This document shows positions 34,352-42,687 of a stretch of DNA of 64,000 bases, one piece after another. The notes below the pieces were generated by a model, which searched no databases, was not told the DNA's origin, and saw only the letters and a list, made by a program, of their open reading frames with translations. The position numbers and the translations under genes are program-made. Origin of the DNA: Methylocystaceae bacterium (lineage in GTDB: Bacteria; Pseudomonadota; Alphaproteobacteria; Rhizobiales; Beijerinckiaceae). The DNA lies in the NCBI GenBank assembly GCA_009773555.1, contig WSXZ01000012.1, positions 1-64,000 on the forward strand, given 5' to 3'. Each line of letters starts with the position of its first letter. Position 1 is the first letter of the stretch.

Positions 34352-35335
34352 CTACCAGCGCAGCACTGCGCCGCCCCAGGTCATTCCCGCGCCGATCGCC
34401 ATCATCGCGATGACGTCGCCCTTTTTCAGCTTTCCGGCGCGATTCGCCTCATCGAGCGTGATCGGCATCGAGGCGCTCGACGTATTGCCGTAGCGGTCAA
34501 TGTTGATCCAGCATTTCTCGAACGGAACGCCGAGATTCTGCATTGCGGACTCGATGATGCGCTTGTTGGCCTGGTGGGCGATCACGTGATCGACGTCGGC
34601 CGCGGTCAGACCGGCGGCTTCGAGCGTTTCGCCGACCACTTCAGGCAGCAGGCGCGTCGCCACCTTATAGACCTCGCGCCCGCGCATCTTGATTTTGCCG
34701 GCCTTGTCTTCGAGCATTTCTGCGGAAGGCGGGCGGCGGCTGCCGCCGCCATAGATGCCGAGAATGCCTGTCATCGAGCCGTCGGTGCGCAGGCTGGCGG
34801 CGAGCACGCCCCGCCCTTCCTCTTCGCTGGCGCCCAGCAAGATCGCGCCGGCGGCGTCGCCAAACAGCACGCAGGTCTCGCGATTTGTCCAATCGACGAA
34901 GCGACTGAGGGTCTCGGCGCCGATCACCAGCGCGCGCTTGACCTTGCCGCTTCTGATAAACTGGTCGGCGATCGACAACCCGTAAAGCGAACCGGCGCAG
35001 GCGGCCCCGACGTCAAAGGCGAAGGCGTTTCTCGCACCGAGCTGCGCCTGAACAAATGACGCGCAGGACGGCGTCGGCGTGTCGCCTGTCACCGTGCACA
35101 CGATGATCATGTCGACGTCATCGGGCTTTACGCCAGCGAACTGCAGCGCCTCGCGCCCGGCGGCCGCCGCCAGATCGGATGTAGCCTCATGATCTGCGGC
35201 CACTCGGCGCTCTTTGATGCCGGTGCGGCTGACGATCCACTCATTGTTCGTCCTGACGATTTTCTCGAGGTCGGCATTGGAGATGACGCGCTGGGGCGCA
35301 TAAGACCCGGTTCCGAGAACAATGGAATTCGTCAA
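34352..35335 (-). CDS. fabH: 3-oxoacyl-ACP synthase III (FabH)
   Basis: Starts fatty-acid synthesis by condensing acetyl-CoA with malonyl-ACP. The 327-residue protein has the full Cys-His-Asn triad: Cys113 in VGAACAGSLYGL, His in VIAHQANKRI, and Asn in RYGNTSSASMP. It opens with SIVLGTGSYAPQRVISN and NNEWIVSRTGIKERR and ends GAGMTWGGAVLRW, all typical. The usual plsX and ihfA neighbours of alphaproteobacterial fabH are absent; the gene stands alone, so it may be a second copy. Confidence 0.95.
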   Translation of the reverse strand: MTNSIVLGTGSYAPQRVISNADLEKIVRTNNEWIVSRTGIKERRVAADHEATSDLAAAAGREALQFAGVKPDDVDMIIVCTVTGDTPTPSCASFVQAQLGARNAFAFDVGAACAGSLYGLSIADQFIRSGKVKRALVIGAETLSRFVDWTNRETCVLFGDAAGAILLGASEEEGRGVLAASLRTDGSMTGILGIYGGGSRRPPSAEMLEDKAGKIKMRGREVYKVATRLLPEVVGETLEAAGLTAADVDHVIAHQANKRIIESAMQNLGVPFEKCWINIDRYGNTSSASMPITLDEANRAGKLKKGDVIAMMAIGAGMTWGGAVLRW

Positions 35336-35686
35336 GACGTGGCGCTTCCTTCTGAGACGGCGTGGCTGAAGCTCGTGAGCGTGGCGCTCTTCATTAAGAG
35401 CCGCTCAGGCCGAGCGCAAATTTTTCTTTTTGACTCCGGCGAGGGCTATCATCGTCACCGACTTGTTGGCTTTTTTACGCCTGCGCGGGAAGACTGTCCC
35501 AAAACGAGGCCGTCAACGCTTTCTTAAAGCGCGCGCAACTAGACCAATTCGGGGCTCGTCGGAGTTGCGTTTATGGTCCACGCTATCATCTTTGCCGCCG
35601 CCGCGCTCTTCGCTCTCATTGGCGCGCTGACGGCGTAACGCCGAGCCCGCGATTGCAAAGTCGGCCGCCGCGTGGCAAGGGGCGCC
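35336..35686. other. Intergenic region between divergent fabH and rimO
   Basis: About 350 bases with no firmly supported gene. It includes a 21-codon frame at 35573-35638 (plus strand) encoding a hydrophobic peptide (MVHAIIFAAAALFALIGALTA, one membrane-helix length), with GGAG about eight bases upstream. It could be a small membrane peptide, but there is no independent support. No promoter or terminator was recognised. Confidence 0.35.
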
Positions 35687-37036
35687 ATGCAGGAACAACA
35701 GAGGCCGCCGAGCGCCGCCCCGCGCGTCTCCTTCGTCTCGCTCGGCTGTCCGAAGGCCCTCGTCGATAGCGAACGGATCATCACGCGGCTGCGCGCCGAA
35801 GGCTACGAGCTGACTCGCACCCACGCCGGGGCCGACGTCGTCATCGTCAACACATGCGGCTTCCTCGACAGCGCCAAGGCGGAGTCGCTCGAAGCGATCG
35901 GCGCCGCGCTGAACGAAAACGGCAAGGTGATCGTCACCGGCTGCATGGGCGCCGAGCCCGAAGCGATCGCCGAACGCTTCCCGCAAGTGCTGGCGATCAC
36001 CGGCCCGCAGCAATATGAGAGCGTCGTCGACGCGGTGCATCGGGCCGCCGCGCCCGCGCATGACCCCTTTGTCGATCTTCTCCCCGAACAGGGCGTGAAG
36101 CTCACGCCGCGCCACTACGCCTATCTCAAAATCTCCGAAGGCTGCGACAACAGCTGCTCCTTCTGCATCATCCCGCATCTGCGCGGGCCGCTCGTCTCGC
36201 GGCCGGCCGCCGACGTGCTGCGCGAAGCGGAAAAGCTGGCGCGCGCCGGCGTCAAGGAGTTGCTCGTCATTTCACAGGACACGAGCGCCTACGGCCGCGA
36301 CATTCGCTACGCCGAGAGCATGTTCGGCGACCGTAGCGTGCGCGCGCGCTTTCTCGACCTGGCGCGCGAACTAGGCGATCTCGGCCTTTGGGTCCGCCTG
36401 CACTACGTCTATCCCTATCCTCATGTCGATGAGGTCATCGCCTTAATGGCGGAAGGGAAAATTCTTCCCTATCTCGACATTCCTTTTCAGCATGCCGCGC
36501 CGAATGTGCTGAAGGCCATGAAACGCCCAGGAAACGATGAAAAGACTCTGGCGCGCATTCGAGCCTGGCGCGAGGCGTGTCCCGACCTCGCGCTGCGATC
36601 GACGTTCATCGTCGGCTTTCCCGGCGAGACTGACGCGGATTTCGAATATCTTCTCGATTGGCTGGAGGAGGCCGCGATCGACCGCGCCGGCGCCTTCAAA
36701 TATGAGCCTGTCGCCGGCGCGCCGGCCGAGGCGCTGGGGTTGCCCGCCGTCCCCGAGGACGTGAAGGAGACGCGCTGGAAGCGCTTCATGGAGAAGCAGC
36801 AGGCGATCAGCGCGCGGCTGATGAAGCGCAAGATCGGCAAGCGCCTTTCAGTCATCATCGACGAGCCGGGCGGCGGACCCTCCGGCGCGCTTGCCAAGGG
36901 CCGCACCAAGGCCGACGCGCCGCAGATCGACGGCGCGGCCTTTGTCGCATCGCGGCGCCCGCTGCGCGCGGGCGACATCGTCACGGCGAAAATTGAACGC
37001 TCGGAGGCCTATGACGTCTATGGCGCGGCGACCTAG
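35687..37036 (+). CDS. rimO: Ribosomal protein S12 methylthiotransferase RimO
   Basis: Radical SAM enzyme that adds a methylthio group to an Asp of ribosomal protein S12. The protein (449 residues from ATG 35687) has the N-terminal cluster cysteines in [17 protein letters not shown] and VTGCMGAE, the radical-SAM motif [11 protein letters not shown], and a TRAM domain at the end. [17 protein letters not shown] and the IVGFPGETD segment are those of RimO, not MiaB. AAGGGG precedes the ATG by four bases; a GTG at 35672 would add five residues. Confidence 0.95.
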   Translation: MQEQQRPPSAAPRVSFVSLGCPKALVDSERIITRLRAEGYELTRTHAGADVVIVNTCGFLDSAKAESLEAIGAALNENGKVIVTGCMGAEPEAIAERFPQVLAITGPQQYESVVDAVHRAAAPAHDPFVDLLPEQGVKLTPRHYAYLKISEGCDNSCSFCIIPHLRGPLVSRPAADVLREAEKLARAGVKELLVISQDTSAYGRDIRYAESMFGDRSVRARFLDLARELGDLGLWVRLHYVYPYPHVDEVIALMAEGKILPYLDIPFQHAAPNVLKAMKRPGNDEKTLARIRAWREACPDLALRSTFIVGFPGETDADFEYLLDWLEEAAIDRAGAFKYEPVAGAPAEALGLPAVPEDVKETRWKRFMEKQQAISARLMKRKIGKRLSVIIDEPGGGPSGALAKGRTKADAPQIDGAAFVASRRPLRAGDIVTAKIERSEAYDVYGAAT

Positions 37037-37081
37037 AGCAGCCCTATATTGGGCCAAGGACGATTATCGGAGAGAAACCCC

Positions 37082-37402
37082 ATGACCGAAGAACCCCACG
37101 ACGAGGGCAAGCCGCAAGAAACCCCGCCGCCCAGGCCCGAAATTGCGCCGACGCAGCCGCAGCTGCCGAAGTTCGTCATTCCGCGCAGCCTTTACATCGC
37201 GACCGCGCTGATCATCATCGGCTCATTCGCCATTACGCTCTTTGTGCGCAATCCCTATACGCAGTCCGTGACCGAAGGCGGCGGCTTTTACGAGCACAGC
37301 ACGGACAATTCGGCGCTGATGTGGGTCGCGATCTTCGTCGGCATTCCTCTGAGCTTCTGGGCCTATAAGCGCTGGATATTGCCGCTCTTCGAGCGCAAAT
37401 AG
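37082..37402 (+). CDS. Small membrane protein with Pro-rich N-terminus
   Basis: A 106-residue protein of no family I recognise. Residues 1-38 are polar and Pro-rich (EETPPPRPEIAPTQPQLP-like), followed by two membrane helices (SLYIATALIIIGSFAITLFV and LMWVAIFVGIPLSFWAY) separated by about 25 residues, and a short positive tail. GGAGAG lies upstream of the ATG. It follows rimO by 45 bases and may be cotranscribed. An inner-membrane accessory or uncharacterised role is all that can be said. Confidence 0.6.
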   Translation: MTEEPHDEGKPQETPPPRPEIAPTQPQLPKFVIPRSLYIATALIIIGSFAITLFVRNPYTQSVTEGGGFYEHSTDNSALMWVAIFVGIPLSFWAYKRWILPLFERK

Positions 37403-37475
37403 CGGCAGCGTTTCCGCCCAAGCAGCGGATGCCGGTTCGGCGTGACAATGCAATCCAAGAAACGGAGCGCGTTTA

Positions 37476-38081
37476 TCAACGCGCTCCGGCGCGCAATTCG
37501 GTCGAAGAGCGCTCGATTCTTGGCCCGTGCAAATAGACGATCGCTGGGGGCGGCGTCACAGCGAGCACACCAGCCTCGCTCTCGGGAATCCTTGCGCTCT
37601 TGAAATAGACCGCCGCCTTGGCGTTGGCGGCTTTGAGCGTCGCGCCCGGCCGATCGATGACGGCGATGGGCATGCCTTGCGCAATCTCTTTCCATCGTCG
37701 CCAGCGATGAAACTGCAGCAGATTGTCGGCGCCCATGATCCACACGAAGCGCACGCCGGGACAATGGAGGCGAAGATAATCGAGCGTGTCGCAGGTGTAG
37801 CGCGCGCCGATCTCTGCTTCGAATCCGGTGAAGGCGACCCGCGGATCGCGCAGGATCTTTTTCGCCGCCGCTATTCGCGCCGCAATCGACGGCAGTTCGC
37901 GCGCGTCCTTGAGCGGATTGCCGGGTGAGACGATCCACCACAGCCGATCGAGCTTCAAGCGCGTCAGCGCGACGCGCGAGACAAGCGCATGGCCCTCATG
38001 CGGCGGATCGAAAGAGCCGCCGAAGAGACCGATGCGCATGCCTGGCGCGTGTGGCGGAAGACGCGGCAAGGGCTGCGTCAT
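37476..38081 (-). CDS. nadD: Nicotinate-nucleotide adenylyltransferase NadD
   Basis: Makes nicotinate adenine dinucleotide in NAD synthesis. The 201-residue protein has the nucleotidyltransferase motif GLFGGSFDPPHEGH (residues 18-31) and the second signature SSTELRAGAR at its end (ISSTxIR-like). Intermediate segments VSPGNPLK and FVWIMGADNLLQFHRW are typical of NadD. In many alphaproteobacteria nadD follows proA in an obg-proB-proA-nadD series; here proA is adjacent upstream on the same strand, but the other members and rsfS are not. The two are separated by a palindromic repeat element. Confidence 0.94.
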   Translation of the reverse strand: MTQPLPRLPPHAPGMRIGLFGGSFDPPHEGHALVSRVALTRLKLDRLWWIVSPGNPLKDARELPSIAARIAAAKKILRDPRVAFTGFEAEIGARYTCDTLDYLRLHCPGVRFVWIMGADNLLQFHRWRRWKEIAQGMPIAVIDRPGATLKAANAKAAVYFKSARIPESEAGVLAVTPPPAIVYLHGPRIERSSTELRAGAR

Positions 38082-38103
38082 GCCATATCCAGTTGAACAG
38101 CGA

Positions 38104-38221
38104 GGATGTCATTCCCGACGCTTCGCGATAGCGAAGTGATCGGGAATCCAGAGCAAGGCCAGCATTCGTGGATCGGCTCTGGATTCCCGATCAGGCCTTC
38201 AGCCTGCCGGGAATGACATCC
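38104..38221. repeat. Nested palindromic intergenic repeat between nadD and proA
   Basis: Outer arms GGATGTCATTCCCG (38104-38117) and CGGGAATGACATCC (38208-38221) are perfect complements. Inside lie TGATCGGGAATCCAGAGC (38137-38154) and its complement GCTCTGGATTCCCGATCA (38176-38193), plus a small hairpin CTTCGC-GATA-GCGAAG at 38121-38136. The transcript from either strand would fold into a long branched stem. Such elements are common, dispersed repeats in Hyphomicrobiales genomes. It probably limits read-through between proA and nadD or is a mobile REP-like unit; function is inferred. Confidence 0.8.
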
Positions 38222-38250
38222 CTGGCCGACCCTACACGAAAAAATACCAC

Positions 38251-39555
38251 TCACCCCCGCACCTGGCCGTCGCCATAGACGCGATATTTGAACGAGGTCA
38301 GCTGCTCGACGCCGACGGGTCCGCGCGCATGCATGCGGCCCGTGGCGATGCCGATCTCGGCGCCAAAACCGAATTCGCCGCCGTCGGCGAATTGCGTCGA
38401 GGCGTTGTGCAGCACGATCGCGGAATCAACCTCGTTCATGAAGCGCTGCGCCGCATCGGCGTCGCGCGTGATGATGCAGTCGGTGTGGTGCGAGCCGTAA
38501 GTTTCGATGTGATCGATTGCGCCCGCTAACCCATCGACGACACGCGCCGCGATGATGGCGTCGAGATATTCGGCGCGCCAGTCGTCTTCGCGCGCCGGAT
38601 TCACGCGCGCGTCGGCGGCTTGGGTCGCTGCGTCGCCGCGCACTTCGCAGCCTGAATCGATCAGCATCGAGACGAGCGGCTGAAGGTGGGTCGCGGCGCA
38701 GGCCCTGTCGACGAGCAGCGTTTCCGCAGCGCCGCAGATGCCGGTGCGCCGCATCTTGGCGTTCAGCAGCACGCGCCTCGCCATGTCGAGATCGGCGTCC
38801 TTATGCACGAAGACATGCACGATGCCTTCAAGATGCGCGAAAACCGGCACGCGCGCCTCATGCTGCACGCGGGCGACGAGACTCTTGCCGCCGCGCGGCA
38901 CGATCACGTCGATATTGCCCTCGAGGCCCGCGAGCATCGCGCCAACGGCGGCGCGATCCGCCGTCGCGACAAGCGAGATCGCCGCTTCGGGAAGCTCTGC
39001 GGCTTTCAGCCCCGCGACAAGGCAGGCGTGAATGGCGGCCGACGAGCGCAGGCTTTCGGAGCCGCCGCGGAGAATCGCGGCGTTGCCGGCCTTCAGACAC
39101 AGGCCGCCGGCGTCGGCGGTGACATTGGGCCGGCTTTCATAGATCACGCCGATGACGCCAAGCGGCGTCGAGACGCGCTCGATCTTCAGGCCGTTCGGGC
39201 GATCGAAACTCGCCAGAACGCGGCCGACAGGATCCGGCAGATCGGCGATCTCCTCCAGTCCACGGGCGATCGCCTCGACGCGTGTGGGATCGAGCGTCAG
39301 CCGATCGAGGAAAGACGCCGCCGTTCCGCGCGCCTTGGCGTCAGCGACGTCGAGCGCGTTGGCGGCGAGTATGGCGCTGCTCTGCCGGCGAATTTCGCCG
39401 GCCGCTGTGCGCAACGCCTTGTTCTTGGCGTCGGTCGAGGCGAGCGCTGCCGCCCGCGCCGCCGCCCGCGCGGCGCGCCCGAGCGCAACAAACGCGTCGC
39501 TCAGCGTCGCGTCTGCGCCGCCTGCCGGCGGCTCGCTGCGTAATGCCTGCGTCAT
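38251..39555 (-). CDS. proA: Gamma-glutamyl phosphate reductase ProA
   Basis: Second enzyme of proline synthesis, reducing gamma-glutamyl phosphate with NADPH. The 434-residue protein shows the family segments [31 protein letters not shown] (shortened), [16 protein letters not shown], the catalytic-cysteine region [14 protein letters not shown], and [11 protein letters not shown]. The C-terminus [21 protein letters not shown] is diagnostic. Length is normal. It is followed by the palindromic repeat and nadD. Confidence 0.96.
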   Translation of the reverse strand: MTQALRSEPPAGGADATLSDAFVALGRAARAAARAAALASTDAKNKALRTAAGEIRRQSSAILAANALDVADAKARGTAASFLDRLTLDPTRVEAIARGLEEIADLPDPVGRVLASFDRPNGLKIERVSTPLGVIGVIYESRPNVTADAGGLCLKAGNAAILRGGSESLRSSAAIHACLVAGLKAAELPEAAISLVATADRAAVGAMLAGLEGNIDVIVPRGGKSLVARVQHEARVPVFAHLEGIVHVFVHKDADLDMARRVLLNAKMRRTGICGAAETLLVDRACAATHLQPLVSMLIDSGCEVRGDAATQAADARVNPAREDDWRAEYLDAIIAARVVDGLAGAIDHIETYGSHHTDCIITRDADAAQRFMNEVDSAIVLHNASTQFADGGEFGFGAEIGIATGRMHARGPVGVEQLTSFKYRVYGDGQVRG

Positions 39556-39590
39556 AGCTTTCTCACTGGATATGCTGGAGTTTCGCTAAC

Positions 39591-40400
39591 ATGGCGGCCC
39601 CCGCAAGAAAAGCCGCCCTCAAGAAAAGCCGCCCTTGCGAGGCCTGTCGCGATATGAAAAAAAGCCGCATGTCCGCGCTTCAAGAGAATCCGTTCACTGG
39701 GCCCTTGGCGGCCGAATATGACGTGCTGCGGCTGATGTGTCCAAACGCCGCCACGCTCGCCAAAAAGATCGGCGATCGAATCGCCGAATGGCGTTCCGAC
39801 GCCGGGCCGATCGAAGGCTTCGAGATCGGCTGCGGAACGGGGATCAGCACGCTGGCGGCGCTCTCGGCGCGGGACGACCTGAAGCTCACCGCAATCGACA
39901 GCGCCGGCGAAATGCTGGATCAGGCGCGAACCAATCTCGCCGACTACGCCTCGGCGGGCCGCGTCGAATTTATCGAAGCCGATGCGCTGACGGCGCTCCG
40001 CGCGCTGCCCGATGCGCACATGGATGTCGTCATTTCGAATTACGCGATCCATAACTTCCCTGACGACTACCGTAAGGCCGTGGTTTGTGAGATTTTCCGC
40101 GTCCTGAAGCCGGGCGGCATTTTCGTCAACGGCGACCGCTACGCGATGGACGACCCGGCGGCGCATCTTGCCGATACGCAAGCCGTCGTGCGGGGATGGT
40201 TCAAGATTTTCATTGAGATGAACCGACTCGATCTGCTCGAAGACTGGATCGTGCATCTCTTGAGCGACGAATCGCCTCTGCACATTATGCCTTTCGAGCC
40301 GGCGCTCGAGCAGTTGCGCGCCGCGGGCTTCGCGCCGGTCGCCGTCGAATTCCGCGACGGCGTCGATACGCTGGTGACCGCGGCGAAGCCCGGCGGGTGA
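39591..40400 (+). CDS. Class I SAM-dependent methyltransferase
   Basis: A 269-residue methyltransferase. Motif I is FEIGCGTGISTLAAL, followed by TAIDSAGEMLDQAR, EADALTAL, the motif IV region DVVISNYAIHNF and LKPGGIFVNGDRYA. The substrate cannot be read from sequence. The start is uncertain: ATGs at 39591, 39654 and 39669 are in frame, and the first gives a basic 20-residue N-terminus with a CEAC motif that may not belong. It is divergent from proA, with only 35 bases between the starts. Confidence 0.8.
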   Translation: MAAPARKAALKKSRPCEACRDMKKSRMSALQENPFTGPLAAEYDVLRLMCPNAATLAKKIGDRIAEWRSDAGPIEGFEIGCGTGISTLAALSARDDLKLTAIDSAGEMLDQARTNLADYASAGRVEFIEADALTALRALPDAHMDVVISNYAIHNFPDDYRKAVVCEIFRVLKPGGIFVNGDRYAMDDPAAHLADTQAVVRGWFKIFIEMNRLDLLEDWIVHLLSDESPLHIMPFEPALEQLRAAGFAPVAVEFRDGVDTLVTAAKPGG

Positions 40401-40436
40401 GGCGACGCGCGCTTCTCTTTCAAGACGAGGCGCGCA

Positions 40437-40577
40437 ACCCTCTCCCATCGGGAGAGGGTGGACGCGAAGCGGCCGGGTGAGGGGTTACGACGCCGTTCGT
40501 CTAAAGCGGAAAAAAACCTGAGACTCTTTCCCCTCACCCCGGCCCTCCGGGCCGACCCTCTCCCCTTGGGAGAGGGT
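40437..40577. repeat. Nested inverted-repeat element (two 10-base hairpins)
   Basis: Two matching hairpins, ACCCTCTCCC-loop-GGGAGAGGGT, at 40437-40459 and 40555-40577 flank a central pair GTGAGGGG / CCCCTCAC. The two copies are near identical, so the whole unit is an inverted dispersed repeat of a type common in alphaproteobacteria. It lies between the methyltransferase and the EamA gene on the same strand. It may act as a terminator or be a REP-like mobile unit. Confidence 0.75.
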
Positions 40578-40649
40578 TTGCCGCGCGCAAGCTCAATATC
40601 TCAGGCAACGCCAGTTCCCACTCTCGCTGATCATGCGCTATAGCGCGCC

Positions 40650-41552
40650 ATGGATCTCGCGCTTCTCGCTCTCTTCGCCTCGCTCGTCACCGCCGTCTGC
40701 CAATCCGTCACCGATCTCGGCACCAAGGCCGCGACGCGGACGGCCGACGATCGCGCCATTCTCGCCGCGCAATGGTGCGCGGGCGCGGGCCTGCTGAGCC
40801 TTGCTTGCCTCGTCTACTATCCGGGCCTGCTCAGCGCGCCGCGCGAGACGCTTGCGTCGCTCACGAGGCCCGAATTCTGGAGTCTCCTCGCCTGGTCGGG
40901 CGCGCTCAACGTCGTCGCCTATGTGCTGTACATCCGCGCCTTTCGACTGTCCGACGCGTCGCTGGTCGCGCCGCTGGTGCTGCTGACACCCGTGCTGATG
41001 CTGTTCACCTCGCCGATCATGACCGGCGAGCACGCGCCGCCGATGGGCGTCTTCGGCGTGCTGTTCACCGTGCTCGGCGTCGGCTTGCTCGACGCCGACC
41101 AGGAAAGCGGACGCCGCTTCAACTTCCATGTCTTCGCGCGCGACAAAGGCGCGCGCATGATGATCGGCACCGCCGTGATTTGGAGCATCACCGCCAATAT
41201 CGACAAGCTCGGCGTCAGGGCGTCGACGCCGCTGATCTGGATCGCGGCGGTGACGATCGTCATCGCCTTTTGCGCCCTGCTCTACTGGCTAGCCGCGCGG
41301 CGCGCCGCGCCAAGCGCGTTCGATTTGCGTTACGCCATCGGCGCGGGTTCGGCGATGGCCTTCGGCAACACTTTGCAGATGTGGGCGCTAACCGTGCTGT
41401 TCACCCCTTACGTGATCGCCATCAAGCGATTGTCGGCGCTCTTCACCGTGCTCGCGAGCGGACGTGTGCTGAAGGAGGAGTCGAGCGGCCGGCTGCTTGG
41501 CGCGGCGGTGATGCTCGTCGGCGCCGTGATGATCGCGCTGGCAAGGGAGTAA
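40650..41552 (+). CDS. EamA/DMT-type transporter
   Basis: A 300-residue inner-membrane protein with ten predicted helices in two repeated halves, as in the drug/metabolite transporter (EamA) family: the first half begins MDLALLALFASLVTAVCQSV and the second contains GTAVIWSITANIDKLGV. The segment AYVLYIRAFRLSDASLVAPL, in the first half, is typical. Substrate unknown. It is followed within five bases by the opposite-strand yoeB stop, so the two converge. Confidence 0.85.
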   Translation: MDLALLALFASLVTAVCQSVTDLGTKAATRTADDRAILAAQWCAGAGLLSLACLVYYPGLLSAPRETLASLTRPEFWSLLAWSGALNVVAYVLYIRAFRLSDASLVAPLVLLTPVLMLFTSPIMTGEHAPPMGVFGVLFTVLGVGLLDADQESGRRFNFHVFARDKGARMMIGTAVIWSITANIDKLGVRASTPLIWIAAVTIVIAFCALLYWLAARRAAPSAFDLRYAIGAGSAMAFGNTLQMWALTVLFTPYVIAIKRLSALFTVLASGRVLKEESSGRLLGAAVMLVGAVMIALARE

Positions 41553-41556
41553 GACG

Positions 41557-41811
41557 TCAGTAATGATAGCGGCACTGAGCAATCAGCAAGGCGCCGTCTT
41601 CGACGCGATAAACGAGGCGATGCTCGCGATCGATGCGGCGTGACCACCAGCCGCGTAAGTCGCCACGTAAGGGTTCCGGCTTGCCAAGCCCTTCGAAGGG
41701 CGTGCGACTACAATCTTTGATGAGCATGTTAATGCGTTCGAGTGTCTTTTTATCTTGGCCTTGCCAATAGAGATAATCGGCCCAAGCCTGTTCGGAGAAG
41801 ACGAGCTTCAT
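41557..41811 (-). CDS. yoeB: YoeB-type mRNA interferase toxin
   Basis: Ribosome-dependent RNase of a type II toxin-antitoxin module. The 84-residue protein opens MKLVFSEQAWADYLYWQGQD and ends with the catalytic segment GDLRGWWSRRIDREHRLVYR ... IAQCRYHY, matching YoeB/Txe including the terminal HY. Its start overlaps the antitoxin stop by four bases. The pair lies in the TA-rich region ahead of lepA. Confidence 0.92.
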   Translation of the reverse strand: MKLVFSEQAWADYLYWQGQDKKTLERINMLIKDCSRTPFEGLGKPEPLRGDLRGWWSRRIDREHRLVYRVEDGALLIAQCRYHY

Positions 41812-42062
41812 TCAACGAGCTTGCGCTCTTTTCCACGCCCCGCGTCGAGCTCCAGGATGGCTGCGCGCAGGCGCTCTGCATTGCGCGGACTCTGCAGCAG
41901 ATAGCTCGTCTCCTCATAAGAGGCGAAGTCTTCGAGCGAGATCAACACGGCAGCAGGCTTGCCCTTGTCGCGGGTGATGACGACGGGCTCGTGGTCTTCT
42001 GTGACGCGATCGAGCGTGGCGGCGAGGTTTTTGCGAAGGTCGCTGTAAGAGGTTGTGCGCAT
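41808..42062 (-). CDS. yefM: YefM-type antitoxin (Phd/YefM family)
   Basis: An 84-residue antitoxin with the Phd/YefM N-terminal DNA-binding part (TSYSDLRKNLAATLDRV) and RDKGKPAAVLISLEDFASYEET, plus a C-terminal tail (SPRNAERLRAAILEL...) that wraps the toxin. It precedes and overlaps yoeB. A palindrome starts at its own ATG and is the likely autoregulatory site. Confidence 0.92.
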   Translation of the reverse strand: MRTTSYSDLRKNLAATLDRVTEDHEPVVITRDKGKPAAVLISLEDFASYEETSYLLQSPRNAERLRAAILELDAGRGKERKLVE

Positions 42063-42092
42063 GAGTGAAATATGTACGTGAATACGTACTCA
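42062..42092. promoter_or_regulatory. Palindromic operator of yefM-yoeB
   Basis: GTACGT at 42074-42079 and ACGTAC at 42084-42089 are perfect arms around GAAT; outer arms TGAGT (42062-42066) and ACTCA (42088-42092) extend the symmetry. The known E. coli YefM sites also have TGTACA-type cores, so autorepression is expected. It overlaps the antitoxin start. Confidence 0.65.
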
Positions 42093-42102
42093 CGCAAGGC
42101 CT

Positions 42103-42330
42103 TCACAACAGCTTCAAGAGTTCTTCTTCCGTCAGCCCGGCCTGCAGAAGGATCATTTTCAGAAGCGGCCGCTTCACGTCGCCGCTGTGGAGAGGCACGA
42201 CCGTCGTGCGTTTCGTTTCGGGATGGCGAAAGGTGGCGTGGCTGCCTTTTTGGCGCTGAAGCACAAATCCCGCCTTTTCCAAAGCGCGGACAAGCTCCTT
42301 CGCGGTGACATTGGGTAGCCGGGGCGGCAT
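42103..42330 (-). CDS. hicA: HicA-type mRNA interferase toxin
   Basis: A 75-residue protein with the double-stranded RNA-binding-like HicA fold. The catalytic His lies in KGSHATFRHPE, preceded by TAKELVRALEKAGFVLQRQ and followed by TVVPLHSGDVKRPLLKMIL. It is six bases downstream of hicB, giving the less common antitoxin-first order. Family knowledge: HicA cleaves mRNA independently of the ribosome. Confidence 0.9.
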   Translation of the reverse strand: MPPRLPNVTAKELVRALEKAGFVLQRQKGSHATFRHPETKRTTVVPLHSGDVKRPLLKMILLQAGLTEEELLKLL

Positions 42331-42336
42331 TCGGCC

Positions 42337-42591
42337 TCAGGCCGCGACGTCGGCGCGGACCATGACGCCGAGAGCGACGATTCCCTCGATCGGAGCCGGC
42401 TCGGGAATGGGATCACCATTGGCCGTCAGCGTCTCGATATAGACCGCCAGAGCCTCCTCGGCGTTTTGCACAGCGGCTTCGTAAGTCTCGCCCCAGGTCT
42501 GGCAACCGGGCAAGGACGGAAAATAGGCGAGGTAGCCGCCGTCGGTCTCGTGGCGCTCGATGACGAGGGGATAGGCGAGGGTCTTCAGCAT
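42337..42591 (-). CDS. hicB: HicB-type antitoxin
   Basis: An 84-residue protein with the partial RNase H-like HicB fold (YPLVIERHETDGGYLAYFP, LPGCQTWGETYEAAVQNAEEAL). It ends after PAPIEGIVALGVMVRADV and has no clear DNA-binding C-terminal domain, so regulation may need another factor. It is directly upstream of hicA. Confidence 0.9.
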   Translation of the reverse strand: MLKTLAYPLVIERHETDGGYLAYFPSLPGCQTWGETYEAAVQNAEEALAVYIETLTANGDPIPEPAPIEGIVALGVMVRADVAA

Positions 42592-42687
42592 AGAACGTCA
42601 TATAGCAGGGTCGGCGATTTCGACCAAAGGCGACAGATGGTTCCGCTACTTGTTCGGCCGCTCGCCGCCGCGGGGAGGTCCTGGTGC

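Noticed and set aside
35573-35638. 21-codon hydrophobic peptide frame between fabH and rimO
   Set aside because: It has a possible GGAG site, but is too short and unsupported by context to list as a gene; mentioned only in the intergenic entry.
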